Shown here piece by piece: positions 43,696-52,943 of a stretch of DNA of 64,000 nucleotides. The stretch spans positions 155,266-219,265 of the forward strand of contig NZ_PNXY01000013.1 of the NCBI RefSeq assembly GCF_002879865.1, given 5' to 3'. The notes beneath the pieces were generated by a model. The model saw only the letters and a list, made by a program, of their open reading frames with translations. It did no database searches and was not told where the DNA came from. The position numbers and the translations under genes are program-made. Every line of letters starts with the position of its first letter. Position 1 is the first letter of the stretch. This stretch comes from Paraburkholderia rhynchosiae (GTDB taxonomy: Bacteria; Pseudomonadota; Gammaproteobacteria; Burkholderiales; Burkholderiaceae).

Positions 43696-45269
43696 GTTGC
43701 TTGTTGTATCGCTTCGACAGCAGGAGCGGCCACTGGCTCGACGGTGAGCGTCAGCCCCTGCCGTGCAGTAACCCGAACCGCCTCGCCCGCCGCGACCGGG
43801 ACCGCGCTCGACACCCGCCAGCGCTCGCCGTTGACCCGCGCCCAGCCAGCCGCCGCGGTGTTTGCCGCTGCGGCGTCGGCAAGCAAACCGTCTTCGAGCA
43901 CCACGCCGACGCTGCCGATCAGCCCTTCCGAGCCGGTCACCACGGGCCGGCGCCGCGCGCGCAACGCGAGCCGGGACACGCCCAGCACGAATAGCACGCT
44001 GAATACGACGACGGCAGCGATCATCGGCAGCGGAATGCCGTAGCCGGGCACATCGGTGTCGATCAGCATCAACGCGCCGATCACGAACGCGACGATGCCG
44101 CCGAAGCCGAGCGAACCGAACGTCGGCAGAAACGCCTCGCCGATCAGGAACGCGATGCCGAGAAAGATCAGGCCGAGGCCGACGTAGTTGATCGGCAGCA
44201 TCTGCATGGCGAAAAGCCCGATCAGCAGACTGATCGCGCCGACCACGCCGGGCAGCACGAAGCCCGGATTCGCGAATTCGAAGAACAGGCCGTACATGCC
44301 GAGCATCAGCAGCATCAGCGCAACGTTGGGATCGGTGATTACCGCGAGAAAATGGCTGCGCCAGTCGGCTTCGAGCGTGACGACGGGCGCTTGCGCTGTC
44401 GCGAGCCTGACGTTGCCCGCGCTCGTCGTGACTGTGCGGCCGTCGAGCTGGCGCAGCAGATCGGGCACGTCGCGCGCATTCAGATCGACGACATGCTGCG
44501 CGAGCGCGTCGGTCGCCGTGAGGCTCACGGCCTCGCGCACCGCGCGTTCGGCCCAGTCTGCGTTGCGCCCGCGCATCTGTGCGAGACCGCGGATGTAGGC
44601 GGCGGCGTCATGCACCTGCTTGCGCAGTTCGGTCGATTGAGTGTCGAGCGGCAATGCGCTTGCCGCGCCGCTGGAAGCGCCACTTGCCGCGCCACCCGAA
44701 GCACCGGTGGCGCCACCCGCAGCGGCTGTTGACGCCGGAGCCGGCGCTTGCGGCGCGCGATCCCCTGTGCCGGGCAAGCGGGGCGTGCCGCCGCCTCCTG
44801 GCGGCTCGGCGCCGCCGATGCCCATCTGGATCGGCGTGGCCGCGCCGAGATTCGTGCCGGGCGCCATCGCCGCAATGTGGCTGGCGTAGACGATGTAGGT
44901 GCCCGCGCTCGCCGCCCGCGCGCCGCTCGGCGCGATGAACGTGGCGACCGGAACGGGCGAGCCGAGAATTGCCTTGATGATCTGCCGCATCGACGTATCG
45001 AGCCCGCCGGGCGTATCGAGTTGCAGCACCGCGAGTTGAGCGTGATCGTCAGCGGCGCGCTGCAGGCTGCGCACGATAAAGTCGGCGCTCGCCGGACCAA
45101 TTGCGCCGCTCACTGGAATCACCACGACACTGTTAGGTACGCGCGCCGTGGCGGCATACGCGCCTTGGGCTCCAAACGGCGCAAAGCGTTCGCACGACGC
45201 GAATGCAAATGCAAATGCAAATGCCAAAAGCATACCGAGCGCGGTCATGCCGCGCATGAATCGGCGCAT
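43665..45269 (-). CDS. nfeD: NfeD-family membrane-bound serine protease
   Basis: This is the long NfeD form, with about 534 residues. A signal/anchor helix (residues 8-24) is followed by a ClpP-like serine protease domain (about 45-140; QLDTPGGLDTSMRQIIKAI, FIAPSGARAASAGTYI with the nucleophile Ser). An Ala/Gly/Pro-rich linker (about 165-220), four membrane helices (about 320-440) and a C-terminal OB-like domain follow. NfeD proteases cleave stomatin partners, and the slipin gene is next in the operon. The ATG at 45269 fits the signal peptide; ATGs up to 45350 are in frame. Its stop codon lies in the loop of a palindrome. Confidence 0.88.
   Translation of the reverse strand: MRRFMRGMTALGMLLAFAFAFAFASCERFAPFGAQGAYAATARVPNSVVVIPVSGAIGPASADFIVRSLQRAADDHAQLAVLQLDTPGGLDTSMRQIIKAILGSPVPVATFIAPSGARAASAGTYIVYASHIAAMAPGTNLGAATPIQMGIGGAEPPGGGGTPRLPGTGDRAPQAPAPASTAAAGGATGASGGAASGASSGAASALPLDTQSTELRKQVHDAAAYIRGLAQMRGRNADWAERAVREAVSLTATDALAQHVVDLNARDVPDLLRQLDGRTVTTSAGNVRLATAQAPVVTLEADWRSHFLAVITDPNVALMLLMLGMYGLFFEFANPGFVLPGVVGAISLLIGLFAMQMLPINYVGLGLIFLGIAFLIGEAFLPTFGSLGFGGIVAFVIGALMLIDTDVPGYGIPLPMIAAVVVFSVLFVLGVSRLALRARRRPVVTGSEGLIGSVGVVLEDGLLADAAAANTAAAGWARVNGERWRVSSAVPVAAGEAVRVTARQGLTLTVEPVAAPAVEAIQQATALHGTRVRR
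45202..45224. repeat. Hexanucleotide microsatellite in the NfeD signal sequence
   Basis: Almost four copies of AATGCA (plus strand) encode the alternating Phe-Ala run in the hydrophobic core of the signal peptide. Slippage would change its length by two residues without a frameshift. Confidence 0.75.
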
Positions 45270-45433
45270 GAGTCGGCGCACGACATCGCCGCGAGTAGGC
45301 GGCCTGCGTGCGCCACACTGCCGGAACGGGAGACGCGGATGCATGCTCATCGCTAATGGCCACCGCGCGCTGTCGACGGTTATCGACCGGCGCGGACCGA
45401 CACTCCAGGGAAGGCTAGCCTGCTGCTTACAGC

Positions 45434-46471
45434 TTAGTCCGATTCCACGCGCCGCGTGAAGTCGGCGCGCGCCGGCCGGTAGTCTGTCGGCCGCATGCCG
45501 GTCCATTTGCGGAACGCGCGATGAAACGCGCTCGGCTCCGCAAAGCCCACCGAAGCCGCAATGTCTGCGATCGTGCGCCCCGATTGCTGCAGTTCGCCGA
45601 TTGCAATGTCGCGCCGCAGGTCGTCCTTGATGGACTGGTATGTGTAGCCCTCCTGCTTCAGACGCCGCCGCATCGTCGCTTCGGCGACGTGCAGGCGGGC
45701 TGCCATCTGATCGGCGGCGGGCCAGTTCGCCATGGGCAGCGCCCGCAGCATCTTGCGCACGCGCGCGGCGAGCGAGCCCGGATTGCGGTATTTGACGATG
45801 AAGTTGGCAGGCGCGTCGCGCAGAAACGCTTTGGCTGACCTGGCCGTCTGGACCACGGGCAAGTCGAGAAAAACCGTCGAGAGATCCACGTACGACTCCG
45901 GTTGATCGAACGTCATGTCGTCGCAGAACATCAGCCGGTATTCGTGCGCGGCGGGCGGCTCCGCGCAGCGAAAGCGCGCCTCTATCAAAGGGATGCGGCG
46001 TCCGACGAGCCAGCACAACAGCCCATAGACGACGATGAAATACGTCGCATACGCGAACATCGCCGGCGGCTTCATCCCTTCGCGTTCAACGAAGCGCAGC
46101 CGCACGCGCTGCGCATCCGCTTCGATGCATGCGCCGAGGTCGTCCAGTACGAGCCCCATGAAGCCGACCGCGCGCGCCAGCGCCTGCGCGCCGTTGCGCG
46201 CCGTCAGTGCGCTCTGCGTCATGGCGATGAAACTGCCGCTTTTCATGCGATGCGAATCCTGGCCGAAGAATTCGTCGTCGAGCGCGCGTGCAATGCCGAC
46301 CCACAGCGCGCCATATTGCGCCGACGACACGCGGCTTTTCGGCGACGCGAGTATCGGCGCGGCGATGCCCGCGGCTTCGGCGAGCGGCAGCGCATCGAAA
46401 CCGCGCGCCTTGGCGAGCGCGAGCGCTTCCTCGACGAGACTCACGGAGATCGTGCCTTTATCGGTTTTCAT
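45434..46471 (-). CDS. AraC-family transcriptional regulator
   Basis: The 345-residue protein has an N-terminal arabinose_bd-type (OruR-like) domain (about 10-200) and a C-terminal AraC double helix-turn-helix (about 240-335; VAEATMRRRLKQEGYTYQSIKDDLRRD and DIAASVGFAEPSAFHRAFRKWTG). It is divergent from the valine/isobutyrate degradation operon, with 211 bases between the starts, and probably activates it, as MmsR does for mmsAB in Pseudomonas (inference from position). Confidence 0.87.
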   Translation of the reverse strand: MKTDKGTISVSLVEEALALAKARGFDALPLAEAAGIAAPILASPKSRVSSAQYGALWVGIARALDDEFFGQDSHRMKSGSFIAMTQSALTARNGAQALARAVGFMGLVLDDLGACIEADAQRVRLRFVEREGMKPPAMFAYATYFIVVYGLLCWLVGRRIPLIEARFRCAEPPAAHEYRLMFCDDMTFDQPESYVDLSTVFLDLPVVQTARSAKAFLRDAPANFIVKYRNPGSLAARVRKMLRALPMANWPAADQMAARLHVAEATMRRRLKQEGYTYQSIKDDLRRDIAIGELQQSGRTIADIAASVGFAEPSAFHRAFRKWTGMRPTDYRPARADFTRRVESD

Positions 46472-46682
46472 CAGCGTCGTTCAAGAGGTGGCGAGAATGG
46501 CAATCGCGCTCAACGTTTTTCCTTGTGACGAATGGCTAAAGCTATGGAAAAGCGTGGCAGCAGTTGCAGCACATGGTATCAGTGTGGCAAATGCGCTCAT
46601 TCATTATGATCGGGCTGAGCATCGAAGCTGTGCAGCGGCTTGCCTACACTAGGCCTCGAACGCATGCACAGGAACCGGGCTC

Positions 46683-47816
46683 ATGGACAGCTTCTACACC
46701 GACGAACAACGGATGATCCGCGACGCCGCCCGCGACTTCGCGACCGAGCGGCTCGCGCCGAACGCCGCTCAATGGGACCGCGACGCGCAACTGCCCGCTG
46801 GTGTCGTCACGCAAATGGGCGAGCTTGGTTTCCTCGGCATGATCGTGCCGCCGGAATGGGGCGGCTCTTACACCGACTACGTGGCCTACGCGCTCGCGCT
46901 CGAAGAGATCGCCGCGGGCTGCGCGGCGTGTGCGACGCTAATGAGCGTGCACAACTCGGTCGGCTGCGGTCCGATTCTCAAGTTCGGCAGCGACGCGCAA
47001 AAAGACCGCTATTTGCAGGATCTCGCGACGGGCCGGCGCATCGGCGCGTTCTGCCTGACCGAGCCGCAAGCGGGTTCGGAAGCGAACAATCTGCGCACGC
47101 GTGCCGTGCTGCATGACGGCAAGTGGATACTCAACGGCAGCAAGCAGTTCGTGACCAATGGCGCGCGCGCCGACATCGCGATTGTGTTCGCCGTGACGGA
47201 CCCCGACCGCGGCAAACGTGGCCTGTCGGCGTTCATCGTGCCGACGGACACGCCCGGCTTCAATGTCGGCAAGCCGGAACACAAGCTCGGCATTCGCGCG
47301 TCCGACACCTGTCCAATTTCACTCGACGACTGCGCGGTGCCGCAGGCGAATCTGCTCGGCGAACCGGGCGAGGGCTTGCGCATCGCGCTGTCGAACCTCG
47401 AAGGCGGGCGCATCGGCATCGCCGCGCAAGCCGTGGGCATTGCGCGAGCCGCGTTCGACGCCGCGCGGGCCTATGCGAGCGAGCGCACGCAGTTCGGCAA
47501 GGCGCTGAAGGACCATCAGACGATCGGCAACATGCTCGCCGACATGGCGACGCGTCTGAACGCCGCGCGCCTGCTCGTGCATCACGCGGCGCGGCTGCGC
47601 TCGGCGGGCGAGCCGTGTTTGTCGGAGGCATCGCAGGCGAAACTGTTCGCATCCGAAACGGCCGAACAGGTCTGCTCGAACGCGATCCAGATTCATGGCG
47701 GCTACGGCTATCTCCAGGATTACGCGGTGGAGCGCCACTACCGCGACGCCCGCATCACGCAGATTTACGAAGGAACCAGCGAAGTGCAGCGCATGGTGAT
47801 CGCGCGCCACGTTTAA
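46683..47816 (+). CDS. Acyl-CoA dehydrogenase, probable isobutyryl-CoA dehydrogenase
   Basis: The 377-residue flavoenzyme has the usual three-domain layout. FAD-contact CLTEPQAGSEANNLRT lies near residues 122-137, the RTQFGKALKDHQ helix start near 265-276, and the C-terminal QIYEGTSEVQR holds the catalytic Glu position. It oxidises isobutyryl-CoA to methacrylyl-CoA with electron-transfer flavoprotein as acceptor. The role follows from the operon that continues with hydratase, hydrolase and the two mms dehydrogenases. It is the first gene of that operon. Confidence 0.87.
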   Translation: MDSFYTDEQRMIRDAARDFATERLAPNAAQWDRDAQLPAGVVTQMGELGFLGMIVPPEWGGSYTDYVAYALALEEIAAGCAACATLMSVHNSVGCGPILKFGSDAQKDRYLQDLATGRRIGAFCLTEPQAGSEANNLRTRAVLHDGKWILNGSKQFVTNGARADIAIVFAVTDPDRGKRGLSAFIVPTDTPGFNVGKPEHKLGIRASDTCPISLDDCAVPQANLLGEPGEGLRIALSNLEGGRIGIAAQAVGIARAAFDAARAYASERTQFGKALKDHQTIGNMLADMATRLNAARLLVHHAARLRSAGEPCLSEASQAKLFASETAEQVCSNAIQIHGGYGYLQDYAVERHYRDARITQIYEGTSEVQRMVIARHV

Positions 47817-47910
47817 ACGCGGAGTGAACGGCGTTTGAGCGCAAAATAGCTTGCGGGTAAAACTAAACCCGAGCAAAGCGGATGCATACCGCGCCCATCA
47901 GGAGACGACC

Positions 47911-49614
47911 ATGACCGCAGCAAAAGCTTTCTTCGACGCGCGTGACCTGTTATTGCGCCATCGAACCGACTACGACCGCGCTTATCGCGAGTTCGCATGG
48001 CCTGCGTTGGACGAGTTCAACTGGGCACTGGACTACTTCGACGTGATCGCTCGCGACAACGACAACCCCGCGTTATGGATTGTCGACGATCCGTCTGGAG
48101 ACGGCCTGCGTTTGTCGTATGCGCAGATGTCGGAACGCTCGGCGCGCATGGCCAACTTTCTGCGCAGCGTGGGCGTGAAGCGCGGCGACCGCGTGTTGCT
48201 GATGCTGCCCAACCGCGTCGAGCTGTGGGACGTGATGCTCGCCGCAATGAAGCTCGGCGCGATCGTGCTGCCTGCCACGACCCAGCTTTCCGCCGACGAC
48301 GTGCGCGACCGCGTGCAGATAGGCTGCGCGAACTTCGTGGTGGTGGACAGCGCGGAGCTGTCCAAATTCGATTCGCTCGACGTGCCGTTGACGCGCCTTT
48401 CAGTCGGCGCGCCGCGCGACGGCTGGATCGATATTGCAGCGGCGTATGACGCATCGCCGCAATTCACGCCTGACGGTGTGACGCGCGCCACCGATCCGCT
48501 GCTGCTTTACTTCACGTCCGGCACGACCTCGAAGCCGAAGCTGGTCGAACATACGCATCAAAGCTATCCGGTCGGCCACCTGTCGACGATGTACTGGATC
48601 GGCCTGCAACCGAACGACATCCATTGGAATATCAGCTCGCCGGGTTGGGCCAAGCACGCGTGGAGTTGCTTCTTCGCGCCGTGGAATGCGCAGGCCTGTG
48701 TGTTCGTTTTCAACTTTGCGCGTTTCGCGCCGAAAGAGACGCTGAACGTGCTGGTGCGTTTCAACGTCACCACACTGTGCGCGCCGCCGACTGTCTGGCG
48801 CATGCTCGTGCAGGAACATCTCGCCGATTATCCGGTGAAGCTGCGCGAGATTGTCGGCGCGGGCGAACCGTTGAATCCGGAGATCATCGAGCGGGTCCGG
48901 CATGCCTGGGGCATTACGATTCGCGATGGCTTCGGTCAGACGGAGACCACTTGCCAGATCGGCAATTCGCCGGGGCAGCCGGTCGTGGCCGGTTCGATGG
49001 GCCGCCCCTTGCCGGGTTACGCAATCGAACTGCTGGACGCCGACGATCAGCCCGTGACGGAAGGCGAGATCGCCTTGCCGATTGGACCTGATGGCGCGCA
49101 GCGTCCGCTCGGCCTGATGACCGGCTACGCGAACAACGAGAAGGCCACCGCGCAAGCGATGCGCAATGGTTTCTATCGCACGTCCGATGTCGCGCTGCGA
49201 CGCGATGACGGCTACTACGTGTACGTGGGCCGCGCCGATGACGTTTTCAAATCGTCCGATTACCGGCTGAGCCCGTTCGAACTCGAAAGCGTGCTGATCG
49301 AACATGAGGCGATCGGCGAAGCCGCCGTCGTACCGAGCGCCGACGCGCTGCGTCTGTGCGTGCCTAAAGCATTCGTCACCGTGCGTCAGGGCTACGAAGC
49401 CGGGCCTGAACTCGCGCGCGCCGTGTTCGCATTCTCACGCGAAAAGCTTGCACCGTATAAGCGGATTCGCCGTCTGCAATTCAGCGAGTTGCCGAAAACC
49501 ATCTCGGGCAAGATCCGCCGCGTCGAATTGCGGCGCCGTGAAATGGAACGCGAAGCCGAACCCGCGCGCTTGCCGGACGAGTACTGGGAAGAAGATTTCC
49601 CGGACCTGCGTTGA
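47911..49614 (+). CDS. Acyl-CoA synthetase (AMP-binding, medium/short chain type)
   Basis: The 567-residue enzyme is of the ANL superfamily. The phosphate loop is YFTSGTTSKPKLVEHT (about 204-219), the A5 motif GFGQTET near 345-351, and A10 with the catalytic Lys is in LPKTISGKIRR near 535-545. It activates a carboxylic acid to its CoA thioester with ATP. In this operon isobutyrate, propionate or a branched acid is likely. The ATG at 47911 has an AGGAG site; the frame upstream is not conserved. Confidence 0.85.
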   Translation: MTAAKAFFDARDLLLRHRTDYDRAYREFAWPALDEFNWALDYFDVIARDNDNPALWIVDDPSGDGLRLSYAQMSERSARMANFLRSVGVKRGDRVLLMLPNRVELWDVMLAAMKLGAIVLPATTQLSADDVRDRVQIGCANFVVVDSAELSKFDSLDVPLTRLSVGAPRDGWIDIAAAYDASPQFTPDGVTRATDPLLLYFTSGTTSKPKLVEHTHQSYPVGHLSTMYWIGLQPNDIHWNISSPGWAKHAWSCFFAPWNAQACVFVFNFARFAPKETLNVLVRFNVTTLCAPPTVWRMLVQEHLADYPVKLREIVGAGEPLNPEIIERVRHAWGITIRDGFGQTETTCQIGNSPGQPVVAGSMGRPLPGYAIELLDADDQPVTEGEIALPIGPDGAQRPLGLMTGYANNEKATAQAMRNGFYRTSDVALRRDDGYYVYVGRADDVFKSSDYRLSPFELESVLIEHEAIGEAAVVPSADALRLCVPKAFVTVRQGYEAGPELARAVFAFSREKLAPYKRIRRLQFSELPKTISGKIRRVELRRREMEREAEPARLPDEYWEEDFPDLR

Positions 49615-49693
49615 GCTGCGTCGAGCGTCATTCAGTATTTTCATTTTCAGTCACTGTCCGGCCGCTACGCGGCCACTGCACAGGAGTTTCAGC

Positions 49694-51202
49694 ATGAGCG
49701 CAATTGCTTCGAACACCGTCAAGCTGCTGATCAACGGCGAGTTTGTCGAATCGAAAACCACCGAATGGCGCGACATCGTCAACCCGGCGACGCAACAAGT
49801 GCTGGCGCGCGTGCCGTTCGCGACCGCCGACGAAGTCAACGAAGCAATCCACTCGGCGCATGCCGCGTTCAAGACGTGGAAGGACACGCCAATCGGCGCA
49901 CGCATGCGCATCATGCTGAAGTACCAGGCGCTGATTCGCGAGCATATGCCGCGCATCGCGAAGACCTTGAGCGCGGAGCAGGGCAAGACGATTCCCGACG
50001 CCGAAGGGGATATCTTTCGCGGGCTGGAAGTGGTCGAGCATGCCTGCTCGATCGGCACCTTGCAGCAAGGCGAATTCGCTGAAAACGTGGCGGGCGGTGT
50101 CGACACCTACACGCTGCGTCAGCCGCTCGGCGTATGCGCGGGCATCACGCCGTTCAACTTCCCCGCGATGATCCCGCTATGGATGTTCCCGATGGCGATC
50201 GTCTGCGGCAATACGTTCGTGCTGAAGCCGTCCGAGCAGGACCCTTTATCGACGATGCAACTGGTCGAACTCGCGCTCGAAGCGGGCGTGCCCAAGGGCG
50301 TGCTCAACGTCGTGCACGGCGGCAAGGATGTCGTCGACGCGTTGTGCACGCACGAGCTGATCAAGGCGATCTCGTTCGTCGGATCGACGGCGGTCGGCAC
50401 GCATGTGTATCGACTCGGCAGCGAACACGGCAAGCGTGTGCAATCGATGATGGGCGCGAAGAACCACGCCGTTGTGCTGCCCGACGCCAACCGCGAGCAG
50501 ACATTGAATGCGCTCGCCGGTGCGGGCTTCGGGGCGGCGGGGCAGCGTTGCATGGCGACCTCGGTGGTCGTGCTGGTCGGCGCCGCGCAGCAATGGCTGC
50601 CGGACCTCGTCGCGAAGGCGAAGACGCTGAAGGTCAACGCGGGCAATGAACCGAACACGGATATTGGCCCTGTGGTCTCGCGCGCGGCGATGCAGCGCAT
50701 TCTGGGGCTGATCGAAGCGGGTGTGAAAGAAGGAGCCACGCTTGCCCTCGACGGCCGCGACGTAAAGGTGCCCGGCTACGAGCAAGGCAATTTCATCGGC
50801 CCGACGATTTTCACCGACGTCACCACTGAGATGGAAATTTATCGCACGGAAATTTTCGGCCCCGCGCTGCTCGTGCTCAACGTTGCCACGCTCGACGACG
50901 CGATCGCACTCGTCAATCGCAATCCGTTCGGCAACGGCGTCGGCCTCTTCACGCAGAGCGGCGCGGCGGCGCGCAAGTTTCAAAGCGAGATCGACGTGGG
51001 CCAGGTGGGCATCAACATTCCGATTCCAGTGCCCGTGCCGTTCTTCAGTTTCACGGGCTCGCGCGGCTCGAAGCTCGGCGATCTCGGCCCCTATGGCAAG
51101 CAGGTCGTGCAGTTCTACACGCAAACCAAAACGGTCACCGCGCGCTGGTTCGACGACGACACGGTCAACGACGGCGTGAACACGACCATCAGCCTGCGCT
51201 GA
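49694..51202 (+). CDS. mmsA: Methylmalonate-semialdehyde dehydrogenase (CoA-acylating)
   Basis: This 502-residue aldehyde dehydrogenase is of the MmsA class. It has the family signature ITPFNFPAMIPLWMFPMAI (about 150-168), the cofactor loop SFVGSTAVGTHVY, the catalytic Cys in FGAAGQRCMATS and a C-terminal FFSFTGSRGSKLGDLGPYGK. It converts methylmalonate semialdehyde with NAD and CoA to propionyl-CoA and CO2. An ATG at 49694 preceded by AGGAG sets the start; the long frame upstream is out of family. It is followed by mmsB. Confidence 0.93.
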   Translation: MSAIASNTVKLLINGEFVESKTTEWRDIVNPATQQVLARVPFATADEVNEAIHSAHAAFKTWKDTPIGARMRIMLKYQALIREHMPRIAKTLSAEQGKTIPDAEGDIFRGLEVVEHACSIGTLQQGEFAENVAGGVDTYTLRQPLGVCAGITPFNFPAMIPLWMFPMAIVCGNTFVLKPSEQDPLSTMQLVELALEAGVPKGVLNVVHGGKDVVDALCTHELIKAISFVGSTAVGTHVYRLGSEHGKRVQSMMGAKNHAVVLPDANREQTLNALAGAGFGAAGQRCMATSVVVLVGAAQQWLPDLVAKAKTLKVNAGNEPNTDIGPVVSRAAMQRILGLIEAGVKEGATLALDGRDVKVPGYEQGNFIGPTIFTDVTTEMEIYRTEIFGPALLVLNVATLDDAIALVNRNPFGNGVGLFTQSGAAARKFQSEIDVGQVGINIPIPVPVPFFSFTGSRGSKLGDLGPYGKQVVQFYTQTKTVTARWFDDDTVNDGVNTTISLR

Positions 51203-51231
51203 GTGAGCCTCGCAAAAAACGGAGAGGCATC

Positions 51232-52134
51232 ATGAACATAGGCTTTATCGGACTCGGCAACATGGGTGCGCCGATGGCGCACAACCTGCTGAAGGCGGGC
51301 CACGCGGTCAACGTGTTCGACCTCAATGCACAAGCGGTGCAGGCGCTCGTCGATGCGGGCGCGAAAGCCGCCGCCTCGCCGAAAGCGGCGGTGACCGATG
51401 TGCAATGCGTGATCACGATGCTGCCCGCCGCGGCTCATGTGCGCAGCGTGCTCACCGCCGACGGCGGCGTGTTCGCCGGCATCGGGAAAGGCGTGACGAT
51501 TGTCGATTCGAGCACGATCGACCCTGCGAGCGTGCAGGCCTTCGCCGAACTCGCGCAGCAACACGGCAACACGTTTGTCGATGCGCCGGTTTCGGGCGGC
51601 ACTGGCGGCGCGGCGGCGGGGACACTCACCTTCATGGTTGGCGGCAGCGTGAGCGCGTATGAGGAGGTGAAGCCGGTGTTGTCGGCGATGGGCAAGAACA
51701 TCGTGCATTGTGGCGATACAGGCACGGGCCAGGTCGCGAAGATCTGCAACAACCTCGTGCTCGGCATCACGATGGCGGGCGTGGCCGAGGCGATGTCGCT
51801 CGGCGAAGCACTCGGCATCGACGTAAAAGTGCTGGGCGGCATCATCAATACATCGACCGGGCGCTGCTGGAGTTCGGACACGTATAACCCCATGCCGGGC
51901 GTGATCGATAACGCGCCGTCGTCCCGCGGATATAGCGGCGGCTTCGGCACCGATCTGATGCTGAAGGACCTTGGCCTCGCCACCGACGCCGCGAAGTTCG
52001 CGCGTCAGCCGGTCTATCTCGGCGCGCTCGCGCAGCAGCTTTATCAAACGATGAGCGCAAAAGGCGCGGGACGTCTCGACTTTTCCGCAGTCATCAAGCT
52101 TTATCGTCGCGACGCTGGCAATGGAGACACGTGA
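51232..52134 (+). CDS. mmsB: 3-hydroxyisobutyrate dehydrogenase
   Basis: The 300-residue protein has the N-terminal NAD-binding motif GFIGLGNMGAPMAHNLLKAGH (residues 3-23), DAPVSGGTGGAAAGTLTFMVGG near 117-138, and the catalytic-Lys block GTGQVAKICNN near 163-173. It oxidises 3-hydroxyisobutyrate to methylmalonate semialdehyde, the substrate of MmsA encoded just upstream. Its stop overlaps the start of the next gene (TGATG). Confidence 0.95.
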   Translation: MNIGFIGLGNMGAPMAHNLLKAGHAVNVFDLNAQAVQALVDAGAKAAASPKAAVTDVQCVITMLPAAAHVRSVLTADGGVFAGIGKGVTIVDSSTIDPASVQAFAELAQQHGNTFVDAPVSGGTGGAAAGTLTFMVGGSVSAYEEVKPVLSAMGKNIVHCGDTGTGQVAKICNNLVLGITMAGVAEAMSLGEALGIDVKVLGGIINTSTGRCWSSDTYNPMPGVIDNAPSSRGYSGGFGTDLMLKDLGLATDAAKFARQPVYLGALAQQLYQTMSAKGAGRLDFSAVIKLYRRDAGNGDT

Positions 52135-52943
52135 TGATCGAACTCGACTACGTGCACGACGGCGCCGTCGCGCAACTCACGCTCAAGCGGCCGCCCGCAA
52201 ATGCATTTACGCCTGAAGGCTTGTTGCAATTGCAGCAGACGGTTGAGCGTCTGAACGGCGAGCCGCAGGTGCGGGCCATCGTGATTACCGGCGACGGCCC
52301 GAAGTTCTTCAGCGCCGGCGCCGATCTCAACACGTTCGCGGATGGCAATCGCGAAGTCGCGCGCATCGCAGCGGCGCGCTTCGGCGCGGCGTTCGAAGCA
52401 TTGCAGAATGCGCGGCCCGTGGTGATCGCGGCCATCAACGGCTACGCAATGGGTGGCGGACTCGAATGCGCGCTTGCTTGCGACATCCGGATCGCGGAAC
52501 AGCATGCGTCGATGGCGCTGCCCGAGACGGCAGTCGGCTTGTTGCCATGCGGGTGCGGCACCCAGACGCTGCCGTGGCTCGTCGGCGAAGGCTGGGCGAA
52601 GCGCATGATTCTCACCGGCGAGCGGGTGGACGCGGCGACCGCGTTGCGCATCGGTCTCGTCGAAGAAGTCGTGGAAAAGGGCGCTGCACGCGAAGCCGCG
52701 GTCGCGATGGCCGCGCGCGTCGCGTCGCTGAGTCCGCAAGCGATCGGCTTCAGCAAGACGCTGATTCATCAGGCGCGCCAAGGCGTGCCGCGCTCGGCTG
52801 CGCTTGCGCTGGAACGCGAACGTTTCGTCGATCTGTTCGACGGCGCCGATCAGCGCGAAGGCGTCAACGCGTTCCTCGAAAAACGTCCGCCGCGCTGGGA
52901 AGTCACGCGGACCGCACACGCAGACAAGGAGACGCAACGATGA
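52134..52943 (+). CDS. Enoyl-CoA hydratase/isomerase family protein
   Basis: The 269-residue crotonase-fold protein has oxyanion-hole blocks FFSAGADLNTF (about 60-70) and the active-site region AINGYAMGGGLECALACDIRIAE (about 102-124), with the catalytic Glu in LPETAVGLLPCGCGTQTLPWLVG. In valine degradation it would hydrate methacrylyl-CoA to 3-hydroxyisobutyryl-CoA. ATG at 52134 is used; an in-frame GTG is one codon upstream. It is coupled to the next gene by an ATGA overlap. Confidence 0.87.
   Translation: MIELDYVHDGAVAQLTLKRPPANAFTPEGLLQLQQTVERLNGEPQVRAIVITGDGPKFFSAGADLNTFADGNREVARIAAARFGAAFEALQNARPVVIAAINGYAMGGGLECALACDIRIAEQHASMALPETAVGLLPCGCGTQTLPWLVGEGWAKRMILTGERVDAATALRIGLVEEVVEKGAAREAAVAMAARVASLSPQAIGFSKTLIHQARQGVPRSAALALERERFVDLFDGADQREGVNAFLEKRPPRWEVTRTAHADKETQR

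Noticed and set aside
43665..46016. A 783-residue open frame as one NfeD protein
   Set aside because: The first part lies antisense to the AraC gene and shows no homology; the signal peptide and protease domain start near 45269.
46531..46542. GGCTAAAGCTATG as a third nested-hairpin element
   Set aside because: The inner GCTAAAGC core is there, but the outer stem and the GACAGGAG tail are missing.
49304..51202. A 632-residue aldehyde dehydrogenase
   Set aside because: The extra N-terminus is the synthetase gene in another frame; an AGGAG site and family alignment favour 49694.
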